Origin: JBEATZ01 sp041178545 | GTDB lineage: Bacteria > Planctomycetota > UBA1135 > UBA2386 | Assembly (NCBI GenBank): GCA_041178545.1 | Contig: JBEGVB010000129.1 | Coordinates: forward strand, 1 to 39,273 | Direction: 5' to 3' | DNA length: 39,273 nt | Shown: positions 31,977-39,160 of the stretch, piece after piece | How the letters are laid out: each line of letters opens with the position of its first letter | How positions within the stretch are numbered: position 1 is the first letter of the stretch | Notes under the pieces: model-generated | What the model was told of the DNA's origin: nothing | Seen by the model: only the letters and a program-made list of their open reading frames with translations | Databases searched by the model: none | Position numbers and translations under genes: made by a program

Positions 31977-32129
31977 TCAGGGCCTGGCGTCGGTGCCCGG
32001 CTTCGCTGCCGCGGGCGGCTTGGGGGCGACGTCCAGGAAGGTGAGTTCGTCCGCCAGGATGCCACAGCCCCCGAGCGTGAACAGCAACGGCACCAGCAGG
32101 AGCCGGCGCACGGAACGGAGCCATTTCAT
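31977..32129 (-). CDS. Small lipoprotein of unknown function
   Basis: 50 residues. A basic start (MKWLRSVRR) and hydrophobic stretch end in the lipobox LGGC (Cys22), followed by a short Pro/Ala-rich tail. Its ATG overlaps the lysA stop (ATGA). In many proteobacteria a small lipoprotein (LptM/YifL) lies beside lysA or dapF, but the Gly-Pro-Leu-Tyr motif after the LptM cysteine is missing here, so identity with LptM is not claimed. It should be an outer- or inner-membrane lipoprotein made with LysA. Confidence 0.7.
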   Translation of the reverse strand: MKWLRSVRRLLLVPLLFTLGGCGILADELTFLDVAPKPPAAAKPGTDARP

Positions 32130-33406
32130 AGGTCGACCTCGTCTGCCCACAGCCTCTCCAGTGGCTCGCGCCGCCGGACCAGCTGCACCGTGGCCCCGCA
32201 CACGAGCACCTCGGCAGGCCTCCGCCGGGTGTTGTAGTGCGATGCCATGCTGGAACCGTAGGCGCCGGTGCCGAGCACTGCCAGCAACTCGCCGGGTTCG
32301 AGCCGCTCCAGCTCGCGTCCGCGCGCCAGGAAGTCGCCCGACTCGCAGACCGGGCCCACCACGTCGTACCGGGCGGCTGCCCGACCGCGCGGGTGCACCG
32401 GCAGCAGCGGGTGCTCGGCCTGGTAGAGGGAGGGGCGCAGCAAGTCGTTCATCGCTGCGTCCACCAGCAGGTAGTGCGTGGTGCCGCTCTGTTTCTCGCC
32501 GAGGACCGAGGTGACCAGGATGCCGGCGTCGCCCACGAGGTAACGGCCCGGCTCGACGATGGGCGTGAGCCCCAGCGAGCGGATCCGCGGCAGGAGGGCC
32601 TCCGCGAGGGCTGCCACGTCCAGCGGCTGGCCCTTGCCGTAGCCGATGCCGAAGCCGCCGCCGAGGTTGTAGAAGCGCACGCCCTCGCGGCGTCGCGGGC
32701 TCCCGGCCATGAACGCTGCCACGCGGTCGAACGCCTCGAGGTACGGTGCCGTCGACAGCAGCTGGCTGCCGAGGTGCACGTGGTATCCCTGCAGCGAGAG
32801 GTGCGCAGAACCGGCGATCCGGTCCACCAGCTCACCCGCGCGGGAGATGTCGGTGCCGAACTTGCTGTCCTTGCGCCCGGTGCTGATGTAGGCGTGGGTC
32901 CCCGGGTCGACGTCCGGGTTGAGCCGGACTCCCACCGGCACGCGCACACCACGGCGCGCGCCCGCGGCCTCCAACAGCGCGACCTCGTGCGGCGACTCGA
33001 CCTGGAACATCAGGATGCCGGCATCCATCGCGGCCTCGACCTCCCACGACTGCTTGGCAACCCCGGCGAACACGGCCCCGCGGGTCGGCACCCCTGCAGC
33101 ACGCAATCGCTGCATCTCGCCGCCGCTCACGAGGTCGAACCCCGCGCCGAGGGCGGCGAAGTGGCGCAGCACCGAGAGGTTGGAGTTCGCCTTCACCGCG
33201 TAGCAGACGTGTGCGTCCGCGCCGAATGCGTTGCGCACGGCGCGGTACCGCTCGGCCATGGTGGCGCTGCTGTACACGTACAGCGGCGTGCCGAACCTGC
33301 TGGCGAGCTCGGACACCGGAGCCTCCTCGCACCACAGCGCACCATCGCGCAGGTGGAAGCTGCTGCTGCCCGAACCCGGGCAAGGGGTGTGGCGGTCCGG
33401 GTCCAT
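32126..33406 (-). CDS. lysA: Diaminopimelate decarboxylase
   Basis: 426 residues, PLP-dependent fold-type III enzyme that converts meso-diaminopimelate to lysine in the cytoplasm. The PLP lysine lies in CYAVKANSNLSVLRH. HVHLGSQLL, the glycine loop NLGGGFGIGYG and EPGRYLVGDAG bind the cofactor phosphate. CESGDFLARGRELERL and GAYGSSMASHYNTRRRPAEVL belong to the second domain and substrate site. The ATG at 33406 is preferred to a TTG two codons earlier because TAGCCT lies 9 nt upstream and no SD is present. It is preceded by the GIY-YIG gene (12-nt gap) and followed by the lipoprotein (4-nt overlap). Confidence 0.96.
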   Translation of the reverse strand: MDPDRHTPCPGSGSSSFHLRDGALWCEEAPVSELASRFGTPLYVYSSATMAERYRAVRNAFGADAHVCYAVKANSNLSVLRHFAALGAGFDLVSGGEMQRLRAAGVPTRGAVFAGVAKQSWEVEAAMDAGILMFQVESPHEVALLEAAGARRGVRVPVGVRLNPDVDPGTHAYISTGRKDSKFGTDISRAGELVDRIAGSAHLSLQGYHVHLGSQLLSTAPYLEAFDRVAAFMAGSPRRREGVRFYNLGGGFGIGYGKGQPLDVAALAEALLPRIRSLGLTPIVEPGRYLVGDAGILVTSVLGEKQSGTTHYLLVDAAMNDLLRPSLYQAEHPLLPVHPRGRAAARYDVVGPVCESGDFLARGRELERLEPGELLAVLGTGAYGSSMASHYNTRRRPAEVLVCGATVQLVRRREPLERLWADEVDL

Positions 33407-33415
33407 GGGCAAGGC

Positions 33416-33421
33416 AGGCTA
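33416..33421 (-). promoter_or_regulatory. -10 element TAGCCT ahead of lysA (overlaps the GIY-YIG stop)
   Basis: TAGCCT contains the TAG stop codon of the upstream gene and lies 9 nt before the lysA ATG. This could be chance because the TAG is partly fixed by the stop. Confidence 0.3.
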
Positions 33422-33751
33422 CGGCAGCCCGCGGATCCCGGCCAGAACCTCGCGGACGACCGCCAGCGGCCGCCTGCGTTCGACCAGCATGAGCTTGTGC
33501 GCGCGCGGGAGCCGCTTGAGCCGGGCCTCGAGCACGAGGGCCTCCGAACGGTTGCCCACGCGCCAACGGGCTGCGAGCTGCAACGGGCCCTTGCCACGCA
33601 GGCTGCGCGCACCGCTGCCGTCGGCATGCTGGGCCACCCTTCGCGCCACGTCGGTGGTGATGCCCGTGTAGAGGGCACCGTGGGCGGTACGGACCACGTA
33701 GAGCCACCAGACAGCCGACGTGGACCTGCTCACCGGGGCAGGAAGGCCCAT
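33419..33751 (-). CDS. GIY-YIG domain nuclease, YhbQ/UPF0213 type
   Basis: 110 residues, a lone GIY-YIG domain. VWWLYVVRTAHGALYTGITTDVARRVAQHADGSG holds the Tyr and the Tyr-x-Gly (YTG) that define the family plus the conserved Arg and His; the Glu lies later (NRSEALVLEARLKRL). Single-domain members are taken to be structure-specific or repair nucleases, function uncertain. It starts 4 nt after the sigma factor stop, so the two form an operon. Confidence 0.85.
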   Translation of the reverse strand: MGLPAPVSRSTSAVWWLYVVRTAHGALYTGITTDVARRVAQHADGSGARSLRGKGPLQLAARWRVGNRSEALVLEARLKRLPRAHKLMLVERRRPLAVVREVLAGIRGLP

Positions 33752-33755
33752 CCGG

Positions 33756-34568
33756 TCAGACGGCCGCGGTGCCGAGGCGGGCCTTGAGCCGGTCCATCAC
33801 ACGGACGTGGATCTGGCAGATGCGGGCCGCAGACAGGCGGAGGCGGGTCGCCACCTCCTTGCCGCTCATCCCCTCGAGGTAGTGCATCTGCAGCACCTTC
33901 CACTCGATGGGCTCGAGGCTCTCGCGGATCATGACGAGCAGGTCGCGACGGTTGATGGCCTCGATCGGGGACTCCTGGCCGTCGTCTGGCAGCAGCTCGA
34001 GTGCGTCCCCGAGGGTCTCGCCCTCGGCCGGCTTGGCAGCCCGGACGGGCGCAGCGGTGTGCTGGCGGAACGCACGCTGCAACTCTGCCACACTCACCCC
34101 TAGCTCGGCAGCCAGTTCGGCCTCCGAGGGCTCGCGCGACAGCAGCATCCGCAGCTTGACGATGGCCTGCTCGCGGTCGCGCAGCCGGCGGCGTTGGAGC
34201 CGGGGCAGGAAGTCCATGTTGCGCAGCTCGTCGAGCATCGCCCCGCGGACCCGGATGCGCATGAACGCAGTGAACTGGTCGCAGCGCGAGGGCTCGTACT
34301 TCTCGATGGCCTGCATCAGGCCCCACATGCCGGCGTGTGCCAGGTCCTGGGCATCGACACTGGGCGGCAGCCGCAGGGCGAGGGTGCGCGCCATGGCCTC
34401 GACGATGTCGCAGCAGCGCTCGACGATCTCGTTGCGCAGTGCTACGGAGCGGCGCCTGCGGTACCGGGCCAACAGGCTCTCGAGGGTCGCCGTTGCGTCG
34501 GCGGAACCGGCGTCACAGGCACTGCCTGCGATCGCATCGTCACCGCCATCCATCCGATTCCGGATCAT
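33756..34568 (-). CDS. FliA/WhiG-type (sigma-28) RNA polymerase sigma factor
   Basis: 270 residues. Region 2 is DLAHAGMWGLMQAIEKYEPSRCDQFTAFMRIRVRGAMLDELRNMDFLPRLQRRRLRD, close to FliA/WhiG. Region 3 follows with LGVSVAELQRAF, and region 4 is LEPIEWKVLQMHYLEGMSGKEVATRLRLSAARICQIHVRVMDRL with the helix-turn-helix. FliA drives late flagellar genes, but no motility gene or FlgM-like anti-sigma is in the window. A Ser/Ala-rich leader (residues 1-40) precedes region 1.2. The ATG at 34568 is chosen over one at 34553 because GGAG lies just upstream, though too close to be ideal. A promoter candidate sits at 34652-34680. Its regulon may be this block; that is inference. Confidence 0.88.
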   Translation of the reverse strand: MIRNRMDGGDDAIAGSACDAGSADATATLESLLARYRRRRSVALRNEIVERCCDIVEAMARTLALRLPPSVDAQDLAHAGMWGLMQAIEKYEPSRCDQFTAFMRIRVRGAMLDELRNMDFLPRLQRRRLRDREQAIVKLRMLLSREPSEAELAAELGVSVAELQRAFRQHTAAPVRAAKPAEGETLGDALELLPDDGQESPIEAINRRDLLVMIRESLEPIEWKVLQMHYLEGMSGKEVATRLRLSAARICQIHVRVMDRLKARLGTAAV

Positions 34569-34651
34569 CGCTCCGTCGCCCTTGTTGCGATCGATGCACA
34601 GCGGGTGCTGCACACGGAGCCGGCACGCCGGCACTCCCGACCGCGTGCGAG

Positions 34652-34680
34652 AGTCTAGCACGCATGTGGAGGACTGCAAA
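34652..34680 (-). promoter_or_regulatory. Candidate promoter of the sigma-factor gene
   Basis: On the minus strand TTTGCA (34680-34675), 17-nt spacer, TAGACT (34657-34652). Transcription would begin near 34645 and give a leader of about 77 nt. Confidence 0.4.
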
Positions 34681-34698
34681 CACCGATCTTCGGCTGGG

Positions 34699-34713
34699 CG
34701 AGCACGATGCTCG
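34699..34713 (-). terminator. Small hairpin directly after the ybeY stop
   Basis: CGAGCA/TGCTCG, 6 bp with a three-base loop, touches the TGA at 34716-34714. No T run follows, so termination would be weak. Confidence 0.3.
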
Positions 34714-35202
34714 TCACGCGTCGACTGGTGCGACGCGCAGACCAAGTCGCTGCATGGCGTCGAGTTCTGCAAGACGCATGCGCGCGCGTGCGCGCTTCGC
34801 ATGGTCGTCGTGCCCGCACACGTGCAACAGCCCGTGCACGACGTAGAGCGCGACCTCGTCACGTGCACGGTGGCCGCTGCGTGCAGCAACCCGCTCCGCG
34901 GTCTCGACACTCACGACGAGGTCCGCGCTGTCGTCGAGGTCGAACGAGATCACGTCGGTGGCAGTGGGGTCGTCGAGGTGGACGGCATGGACCTCGGTGA
35001 TGCCGGCATCGTCGGTGAGGAGCAGCGAGACCGGCAGGCCGGGCCGGCCGCCCACCTCGAGTGCAACCGCCACCACCTTGCGCAGGAAGGCGTGCGGGAT
35101 CCGGCGCCCGGAGGCGTTGGTGATCTCCACGACAGGGGCCACGGCACCGCGCCGGGCCGCACCCTGCACAGGCTTGGGCGACCTGCCGCGGGCAGCTCTC
35201 AC
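34714..35202 (-). CDS. ybeY: Endoribonuclease YbeY (rRNA maturation)
   Basis: 162 residues from a GTG that overlaps the phoH stop (GTGA). YbeY is a zinc-dependent RNase involved in 16S rRNA 3' maturation and ribosome quality control. The metal motif reads HGLLHVCGHDDH, the family His-Gly-x-Leu-His ... Asp-His signature. TDVISFDLDD is the other hallmark block. An internal GTG at 35130 gives 138 residues starting MEITNASGRRIP, closer to the usual YbeY N-terminus, and is a fair alternative. The 23 extra residues are basic and low complexity. It lies in the usual order after phoH. Confidence 0.9.
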   Translation of the reverse strand: MRAARGRSPKPVQGAARRGAVAPVVEITNASGRRIPHAFLRKVVAVALEVGGRPGLPVSLLLTDDAGITEVHAVHLDDPTATDVISFDLDDSADLVVSVETAERVAARSGHRARDEVALYVVHGLLHVCGHDDHAKRARARMRLAELDAMQRLGLRVAPVDA

Positions 35203-36155
35203 GGGTGCCGCTTCTCGATGCCGTAGGCGGTGACCACCCGGCTCACGACCGGGTGGCGCACCACGTCGGCGGCTCCCAGTTCGACGATGGCCACGCCCTC
35301 GACGCCCCGGAGCTTGCGCACGGCGTCGGCGAGTCCCGACTGGACGTTGTGGGGCAGGTCGACCTGCGACGGGTCGCCGGTGACCACCATGCGCGAGCCC
35401 TCGCCCAGTCGCGTGAGGAACATGAGCATCTGCGGGATGGTCGTGTTCTGCGCCTCGTCGAGGATCACGAACGAGCGGTTGAGGGTACGGCCGCGCATGT
35501 ACGCGAGCGGGCAGACCTCCACCACCTCCCCCTCCAGCCAACGCTGGCGGGTGCGCTGGTCGAGTTGGTCCTGCAGCGCGTCGTACATGGGCCTCAGGTA
35601 GGGGTCGATCTTCTGCTGGAAGTCACCGGGCAGGAACCCCAGCTTCTCCCCCGCCTCGACCGCCGGGCGCACCATGACGATGCGGCGCGCCCGTCCGGCC
35701 TTCACTGCGTCGATCGCAGCGGCCACGGCCAGGTAGGTCTTGCCAGTGCCTGCCGGGCCCACGGCAAAGGTGATGTCGTTGCGCCCCATCCGCTCGATGT
35801 ACTCGTGCTGACCTGCAGTGCGGGCACGCACGGCGAGGGCCACGGGGGAGGACGTACGGGGCAGGTCGGTGGCTGCCGAGAGCACCTCGTCGTTGAGGCC
35901 CTGGCGCAACCGCTGTGCGACGTCCTGGGTGGTGACCTTCTTGCCGGCCCGGAGCGAGGCAAGGCACTCCTCGAGGGTGTGCTGGACGCGGTGCACCTGG
36001 TCTGCGTCACCGAGCAGCCTGAGGCTGCCGTCCCTGGCGAGCACGCTCACGCCGTGGATCTCGCGGATCAAGCGCGCGTTGCTGTCCAACGGACCCAGCA
36101 GGGTGCGCGCCTCCTCGACGTTGTGCACCGGGATCTGGATGTCGGCTTCGCTCAC
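35199..36155 (-). CDS. phoH: PhoH-family ATPase (PhoL/YbeZ type)
   Basis: 318 residues. An N-terminal KH-like part (IREIHGVSVLARDGSLRLLGDADQV) leads to the P-loop ATPase: GPAGTGKTYLAVAAAIDA (Walker A), IVMVRPAVEAGEKLGFLPGD, FVILDEAQNTT (Walker B) and MVVTGDPSQVDLP. PhoH partners YbeY in RNA metabolism. GTG 36155 is chosen because GAGGA sits 8 nt upstream (36169-36165). The longer GTG at 36185 lies inside cdsA without an SD. The stop overlaps ybeY, and the cdsA stop is 19 nt before the start. Confidence 0.94.
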   Translation of the reverse strand: MSEADIQIPVHNVEEARTLLGPLDSNARLIREIHGVSVLARDGSLRLLGDADQVHRVQHTLEECLASLRAGKKVTTQDVAQRLRQGLNDEVLSAATDLPRTSSPVALAVRARTAGQHEYIERMGRNDITFAVGPAGTGKTYLAVAAAIDAVKAGRARRIVMVRPAVEAGEKLGFLPGDFQQKIDPYLRPMYDALQDQLDQRTRQRWLEGEVVEVCPLAYMRGRTLNRSFVILDEAQNTTIPQMLMFLTRLGEGSRMVVTGDPSQVDLPHNVQSGLADAVRKLRGVEGVAIVELGAADVVRHPVVSRVVTAYGIEKRHP

Positions 36156-36174
36156 GTGGTACGTCCTCAGGCGA

Positions 36175-37035
36175 TCAGCTGCCACCGGTCGAACGGACCA
36201 GCACCAGGAAGAAGACAGCGAAAGAGAACAGCAGGCTGTCGATCAGGTCCAGTACCCCACCGTGTGCAGGCAGCAGCCGCGAGGAGTCCTTCGCGCCACA
36301 GCGCCGCTTGAGCAGCGACTCGACGAGGTCGCCGGTCTGGGTCGTCACGTTGAGCGCAGTGCCAACGGCTGCCGTCGCGAGCGTGCCCATCGGCACCGCG
36401 GTGCCCAGCAGCGGGTCGCGCAGCCAGAACGCGAGGCCTATCGAAGCCAACAAGCTGCCCAGGGCGCCCTCGACCGTCTTGCCCGGACTCACGTGCGGGA
36501 TGAGCTTGTGACGGCCGATGGCGCGGCCGGTCACGTAGCCGCCGATGTCGCCGCCCTTGCACACCAACACGACGAAGAGGATCGAGGGCAGGTGGCGGAA
36601 GCAAACGCCCTGGGCGAGGAACATCGGCCAGCTGACGAGGATCAGGCCGAGCAGGGTGGCGCCCTGCTCCTCCAGTCCCTTCTGCATGCTCGTACGGCCG
36701 AGGGAGCGGACTGCGAGCGGGAAGAACAGCAGCAAAGTGAAGCCCACGAGTGGGTACAGCTCGCGGTCGATCACGCCCCACTGGAAGAAGAAGGCACTCA
36801 CGTGCAGCGCGGCAGCGGTGCACAACAGCATCGTGCGGGCGACCGAGAAGCCTGCACCACGCATCAGGGCCACGTACTCCCAGGTCCCTGCGAAGCCGAG
36901 CAGGCCCAGCAGCGCCGCGGACAGCGCGCCTTGACGGAGCCCCAGCACTGCGTTGAGGTCGAGCCAGTAGACGGCTCCCACCAACAGCAGCATGGTGGGC
37001 GCGAGCACCGCGCGCGTGCGCAGCTCGCTGGCCAT
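36175..37035 (-). CDS. cdsA: Phosphatidate cytidylyltransferase
   Basis: 286 residues with about eight membrane helices. CDP-diacylglycerol synthase makes the phospholipid precursor CDP-DAG from phosphatidate and CTP in the inner membrane. The signature near the C-terminus is SLLKRRCGAKDSSRLLPAHGGVLDLIDS; the usual Asp-Arg before the last Asp is here Asp-Leu, a change in a normally conserved position. The earlier block GGDIGGYVTGRAIGRHKLIPHVSPGKTVEG is intact. Its ATG shares one base with the uppS TGA (TGATG), so translation is coupled. Confidence 0.94.
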   Translation of the reverse strand: MASELRTRAVLAPTMLLLVGAVYWLDLNAVLGLRQGALSAALLGLLGFAGTWEYVALMRGAGFSVARTMLLCTAAALHVSAFFFQWGVIDRELYPLVGFTLLLFFPLAVRSLGRTSMQKGLEEQGATLLGLILVSWPMFLAQGVCFRHLPSILFVVLVCKGGDIGGYVTGRAIGRHKLIPHVSPGKTVEGALGSLLASIGLAFWLRDPLLGTAVPMGTLATAAVGTALNVTTQTGDLVESLLKRRCGAKDSSRLLPAHGGVLDLIDSLLFSFAVFFLVLVRSTGGS

Positions 37036-37766
37036 CAGCCGACCACCTGCCCGAACTTGCGGGTGCGACGGCCGTAGTCGCGGAAGGCATCGTGAAGGTG
37101 CTCGGTGCGGAAGTCGGGCCAGCACACCGGGCTCACGTGGATCTCGGCGTAACTGATCTGCCACAGCAGGAAGTTGCTGACGCGCATCTCCCCCGCGGTG
37201 CGGACCAGCAGGTCGGGGTCAGGCACGTCGGGCAGGTACAGGCGGCTCGCCACGGCGGCCTCGTCCACTGCCTCGGGCGCGAGCCGACCTGCCGCCACGT
37301 CGCGCGCGATGGCACGCGCGGCATCGGCGATCTCCTGCCTGCCGCCGTAGGAGATCGCCAGCACGAGCTTCATGCCGCGGTGCGAGGCGGTCATCGCCAT
37401 CGTCTCGTCGAGCGTGGCGAGCACGTCGGCATCGAGGCGTTCGCGGCGGCCCGAGTGCAGGAGCCTGATGTCGTTCTCCACGAGCGTCGGACGCTCTGCG
37501 ACGAGGAACTGCTTGAGCAGGCGCATCAGCAGCATGATCTCGTGCCGGGGACGCTTCCAGTTCTCCTCCGAGAACGCGTACAGGGTGAGCGCCTCGACAC
37601 CGAGACGCGCGCACTCCGTCGCCACCGTGCGCACCGCCTCGACCCCGCGTTCGTGGCCGCGGATGCGCTCGAGCCCCTTGCCCTTCGCCCAGCGGCCGTT
37701 GCCGTCCATGATCACCGCGACCGAGCGCGGGACGACGAGTCCGGGCTGGCCGGGTGCCTGACTCAC
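37035..37766 (-). CDS. uppS: Undecaprenyl diphosphate synthase
   Basis: 243 residues, cis-prenyltransferase that makes the C55 lipid carrier for peptidoglycan and O-antigen. The catalytic Asp and phosphate loop are in VIMDGNGRWAKGKGLERIRGH. ALTLYAFSEENWKRP and the C-terminal DPDLLVRTAGEMRVSNFLLWQISYAEIHV are the other family blocks, with the RTxGExRxSNFLLW signature intact. The start is GTG overlapping the purA stop (GTGA). uppS-cdsA is a common pair; purA ahead of it is less usual. Confidence 0.97.
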   Translation of the reverse strand: MSQAPGQPGLVVPRSVAVIMDGNGRWAKGKGLERIRGHERGVEAVRTVATECARLGVEALTLYAFSEENWKRPRHEIMLLMRLLKQFLVAERPTLVENDIRLLHSGRRERLDADVLATLDETMAMTASHRGMKLVLAISYGGRQEIADAARAIARDVAAGRLAPEAVDEAAVASRLYLPDVPDPDLLVRTAGEMRVSNFLLWQISYAEIHVSPVCWPDFRTEHLHDAFRDYGRRTRKFGQVVG

Positions 37767-39034
37767 CGCAGGATCACCTGTTCGCGCTTCGGGCCCACCG
37801 ACACGGTGCGGACGGGCAGTCCCGTGTGGCGCTCGACCGCCAGCACGTACTCGCGCGCGGCGACAGGAAGGTCCTCGAACCTGCGGGTGTCCTGGAGATT
37901 GCCGTCGAACCCCTGCAGCTCCTCGAACACCGGCACCACCTCATGGAGGCCGTAGGCGGGGAAGTCGCGCGTCGTGGAGCCGTCGGGCAGCCGGTAGGCG
38001 GTTGCGATGCGGAGCGGGTGGAAACCCGCGAGCACGTCCAGGTTGGTGAGGGTCAGTTCGTCCACGCCGGCGACGGCACCCGAGTAGCGAACGGCCACGG
38101 CGTCGAACCAGCCGCAACGACGCGGACGGCCCGTGGTGGAACCGTACTCGTTGCCAGCCTTCCGGATCCGGTCGCCGGTGTCGTCCTTGAGCTCAGTGGG
38201 GAACGGACCCTCTCCCACCCGCGTTGCATAGGCCTTGGCCACGGCCATCACGCGCATCGAGTGCGGCGGCAGGCCGGTGCCCGAAAAGGCTCCCCCGGTC
38301 GACGCACTGGACGATGTGACGAAGGGATAGGTGCCATGGTCGACGTCGAGCAGGATGCCCTGTGCGCCCTCCAGCAGGATGCGGCGCCCCTCGCGCTTCG
38401 CGGCGCGCAGGACGGAACCCGTGTCCACGACCGCGGGGCGCAGTTCCTCGCCTGCAGCAAGCAGCGCGGGCAGCAGCGCTTCCGGCTCCAGTGCCGCCAG
38501 GCCAGCAGCGAGGAACCAACCGTTCTTCTCGGCGCAGAACCGCTCGAGGCTGGCGCGGAGCAGTTCCGGTCGCAGCAGGTCGCCCATGCGGAGCCCGATG
38601 CGGGCGGCACGGTCGCTGTAGGCGGGGCCGATGCCCCTGCCGGTGGTGCCGATCTTGCCGCTGCCCCGCCGCTGCTCGTGCCACTGGTCCTGGATGCGGT
38701 GCGCCTCCAGGATCACCTGGGCGCGCTCGCTCACGAGGAGGTTGCGGCCGAGGTCGACGGCCAGCCCCCGCTCGCGGATCCGACGCACCTCCTGCACGAG
38801 GTGCAGGGGGTCCACCACCACCCCGTTGCCGATGACGTTGACCACCCCTGGGTGCACGATGCCCGAGGGGATCAGGTGCAGCACCATCTTGCCCGTGGGC
38901 AGGATCAGGGTGTGGCCGGCATTGTGGCCCCCGCCGAAGCGGACGACGAAGTCGGCTTCCCTCGCGAGGAAGTCGATGACCTTTCCTTTTCCTTCGTCAC
39001 CCCAGAGGATGCCGACGACGCAGGTAGTGGACAT
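37763..39034 (-). CDS. purA: Adenylosuccinate synthetase
   Basis: 423 residues, catalysing GTP-dependent formation of adenylosuccinate from IMP and aspartate, the first step to AMP. The GTP loop GILWGDEGKGKVIDF, FGGGHNAGHT, GTTGRGIGPAYSD, EGAQGILLDVDHGTYPFVTSS and the RPRRCGWFD block are all present. The ATG at 39034 matches the family start; a longer reading frame upstream has no similarity. No SD is seen. It is the first gene of the leftward block and probably defines its expression. Confidence 0.97.
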   Translation of the reverse strand: MSTTCVVGILWGDEGKGKVIDFLAREADFVVRFGGGHNAGHTLILPTGKMVLHLIPSGIVHPGVVNVIGNGVVVDPLHLVQEVRRIRERGLAVDLGRNLLVSERAQVILEAHRIQDQWHEQRRGSGKIGTTGRGIGPAYSDRAARIGLRMGDLLRPELLRASLERFCAEKNGWFLAAGLAALEPEALLPALLAAGEELRPAVVDTGSVLRAAKREGRRILLEGAQGILLDVDHGTYPFVTSSSASTGGAFSGTGLPPHSMRVMAVAKAYATRVGEGPFPTELKDDTGDRIRKAGNEYGSTTGRPRRCGWFDAVAVRYSGAVAGVDELTLTNLDVLAGFHPLRIATAYRLPDGSTTRDFPAYGLHEVVPVFEELQGFDGNLQDTRRFEDLPVAAREYVLAVERHTGLPVRTVSVGPKREQVILR

Positions 39035-39058
39035 GGATACGGGCAGAAAAGGGGAGCG

Positions 39059-39064
39059 AGCATA
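39059..39064 (-). promoter_or_regulatory. Candidate -10 (TATGCT) of the purA block
   Basis: TATGCT on the minus strand lies 24 nt before the purA ATG, giving a leader of about 17 nt. The -35 at 17 nt (TGGTCG) is a poor match. Confidence 0.3.
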
Positions 39065-39160
39065 GCCCCGGCCCCACCCCGCGACCACGACACACTCCCG
39101 GCGGATGACGGCGGGCGGGACCCGGGCGCGGATTTCCCGGTTCCTTTGCTTGCCAACGGT

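Noticed and set aside
31977..32129. The small lipoprotein as LptM/YifL
   Set aside because: Position beside lysA fits, but the conserved residues after the LptM cysteine are absent.
36156..36185. GTG 36185 as the phoH start
   Set aside because: It overlaps cdsA and has no SD, while GTG 36155 has GAGGA 8 nt upstream.
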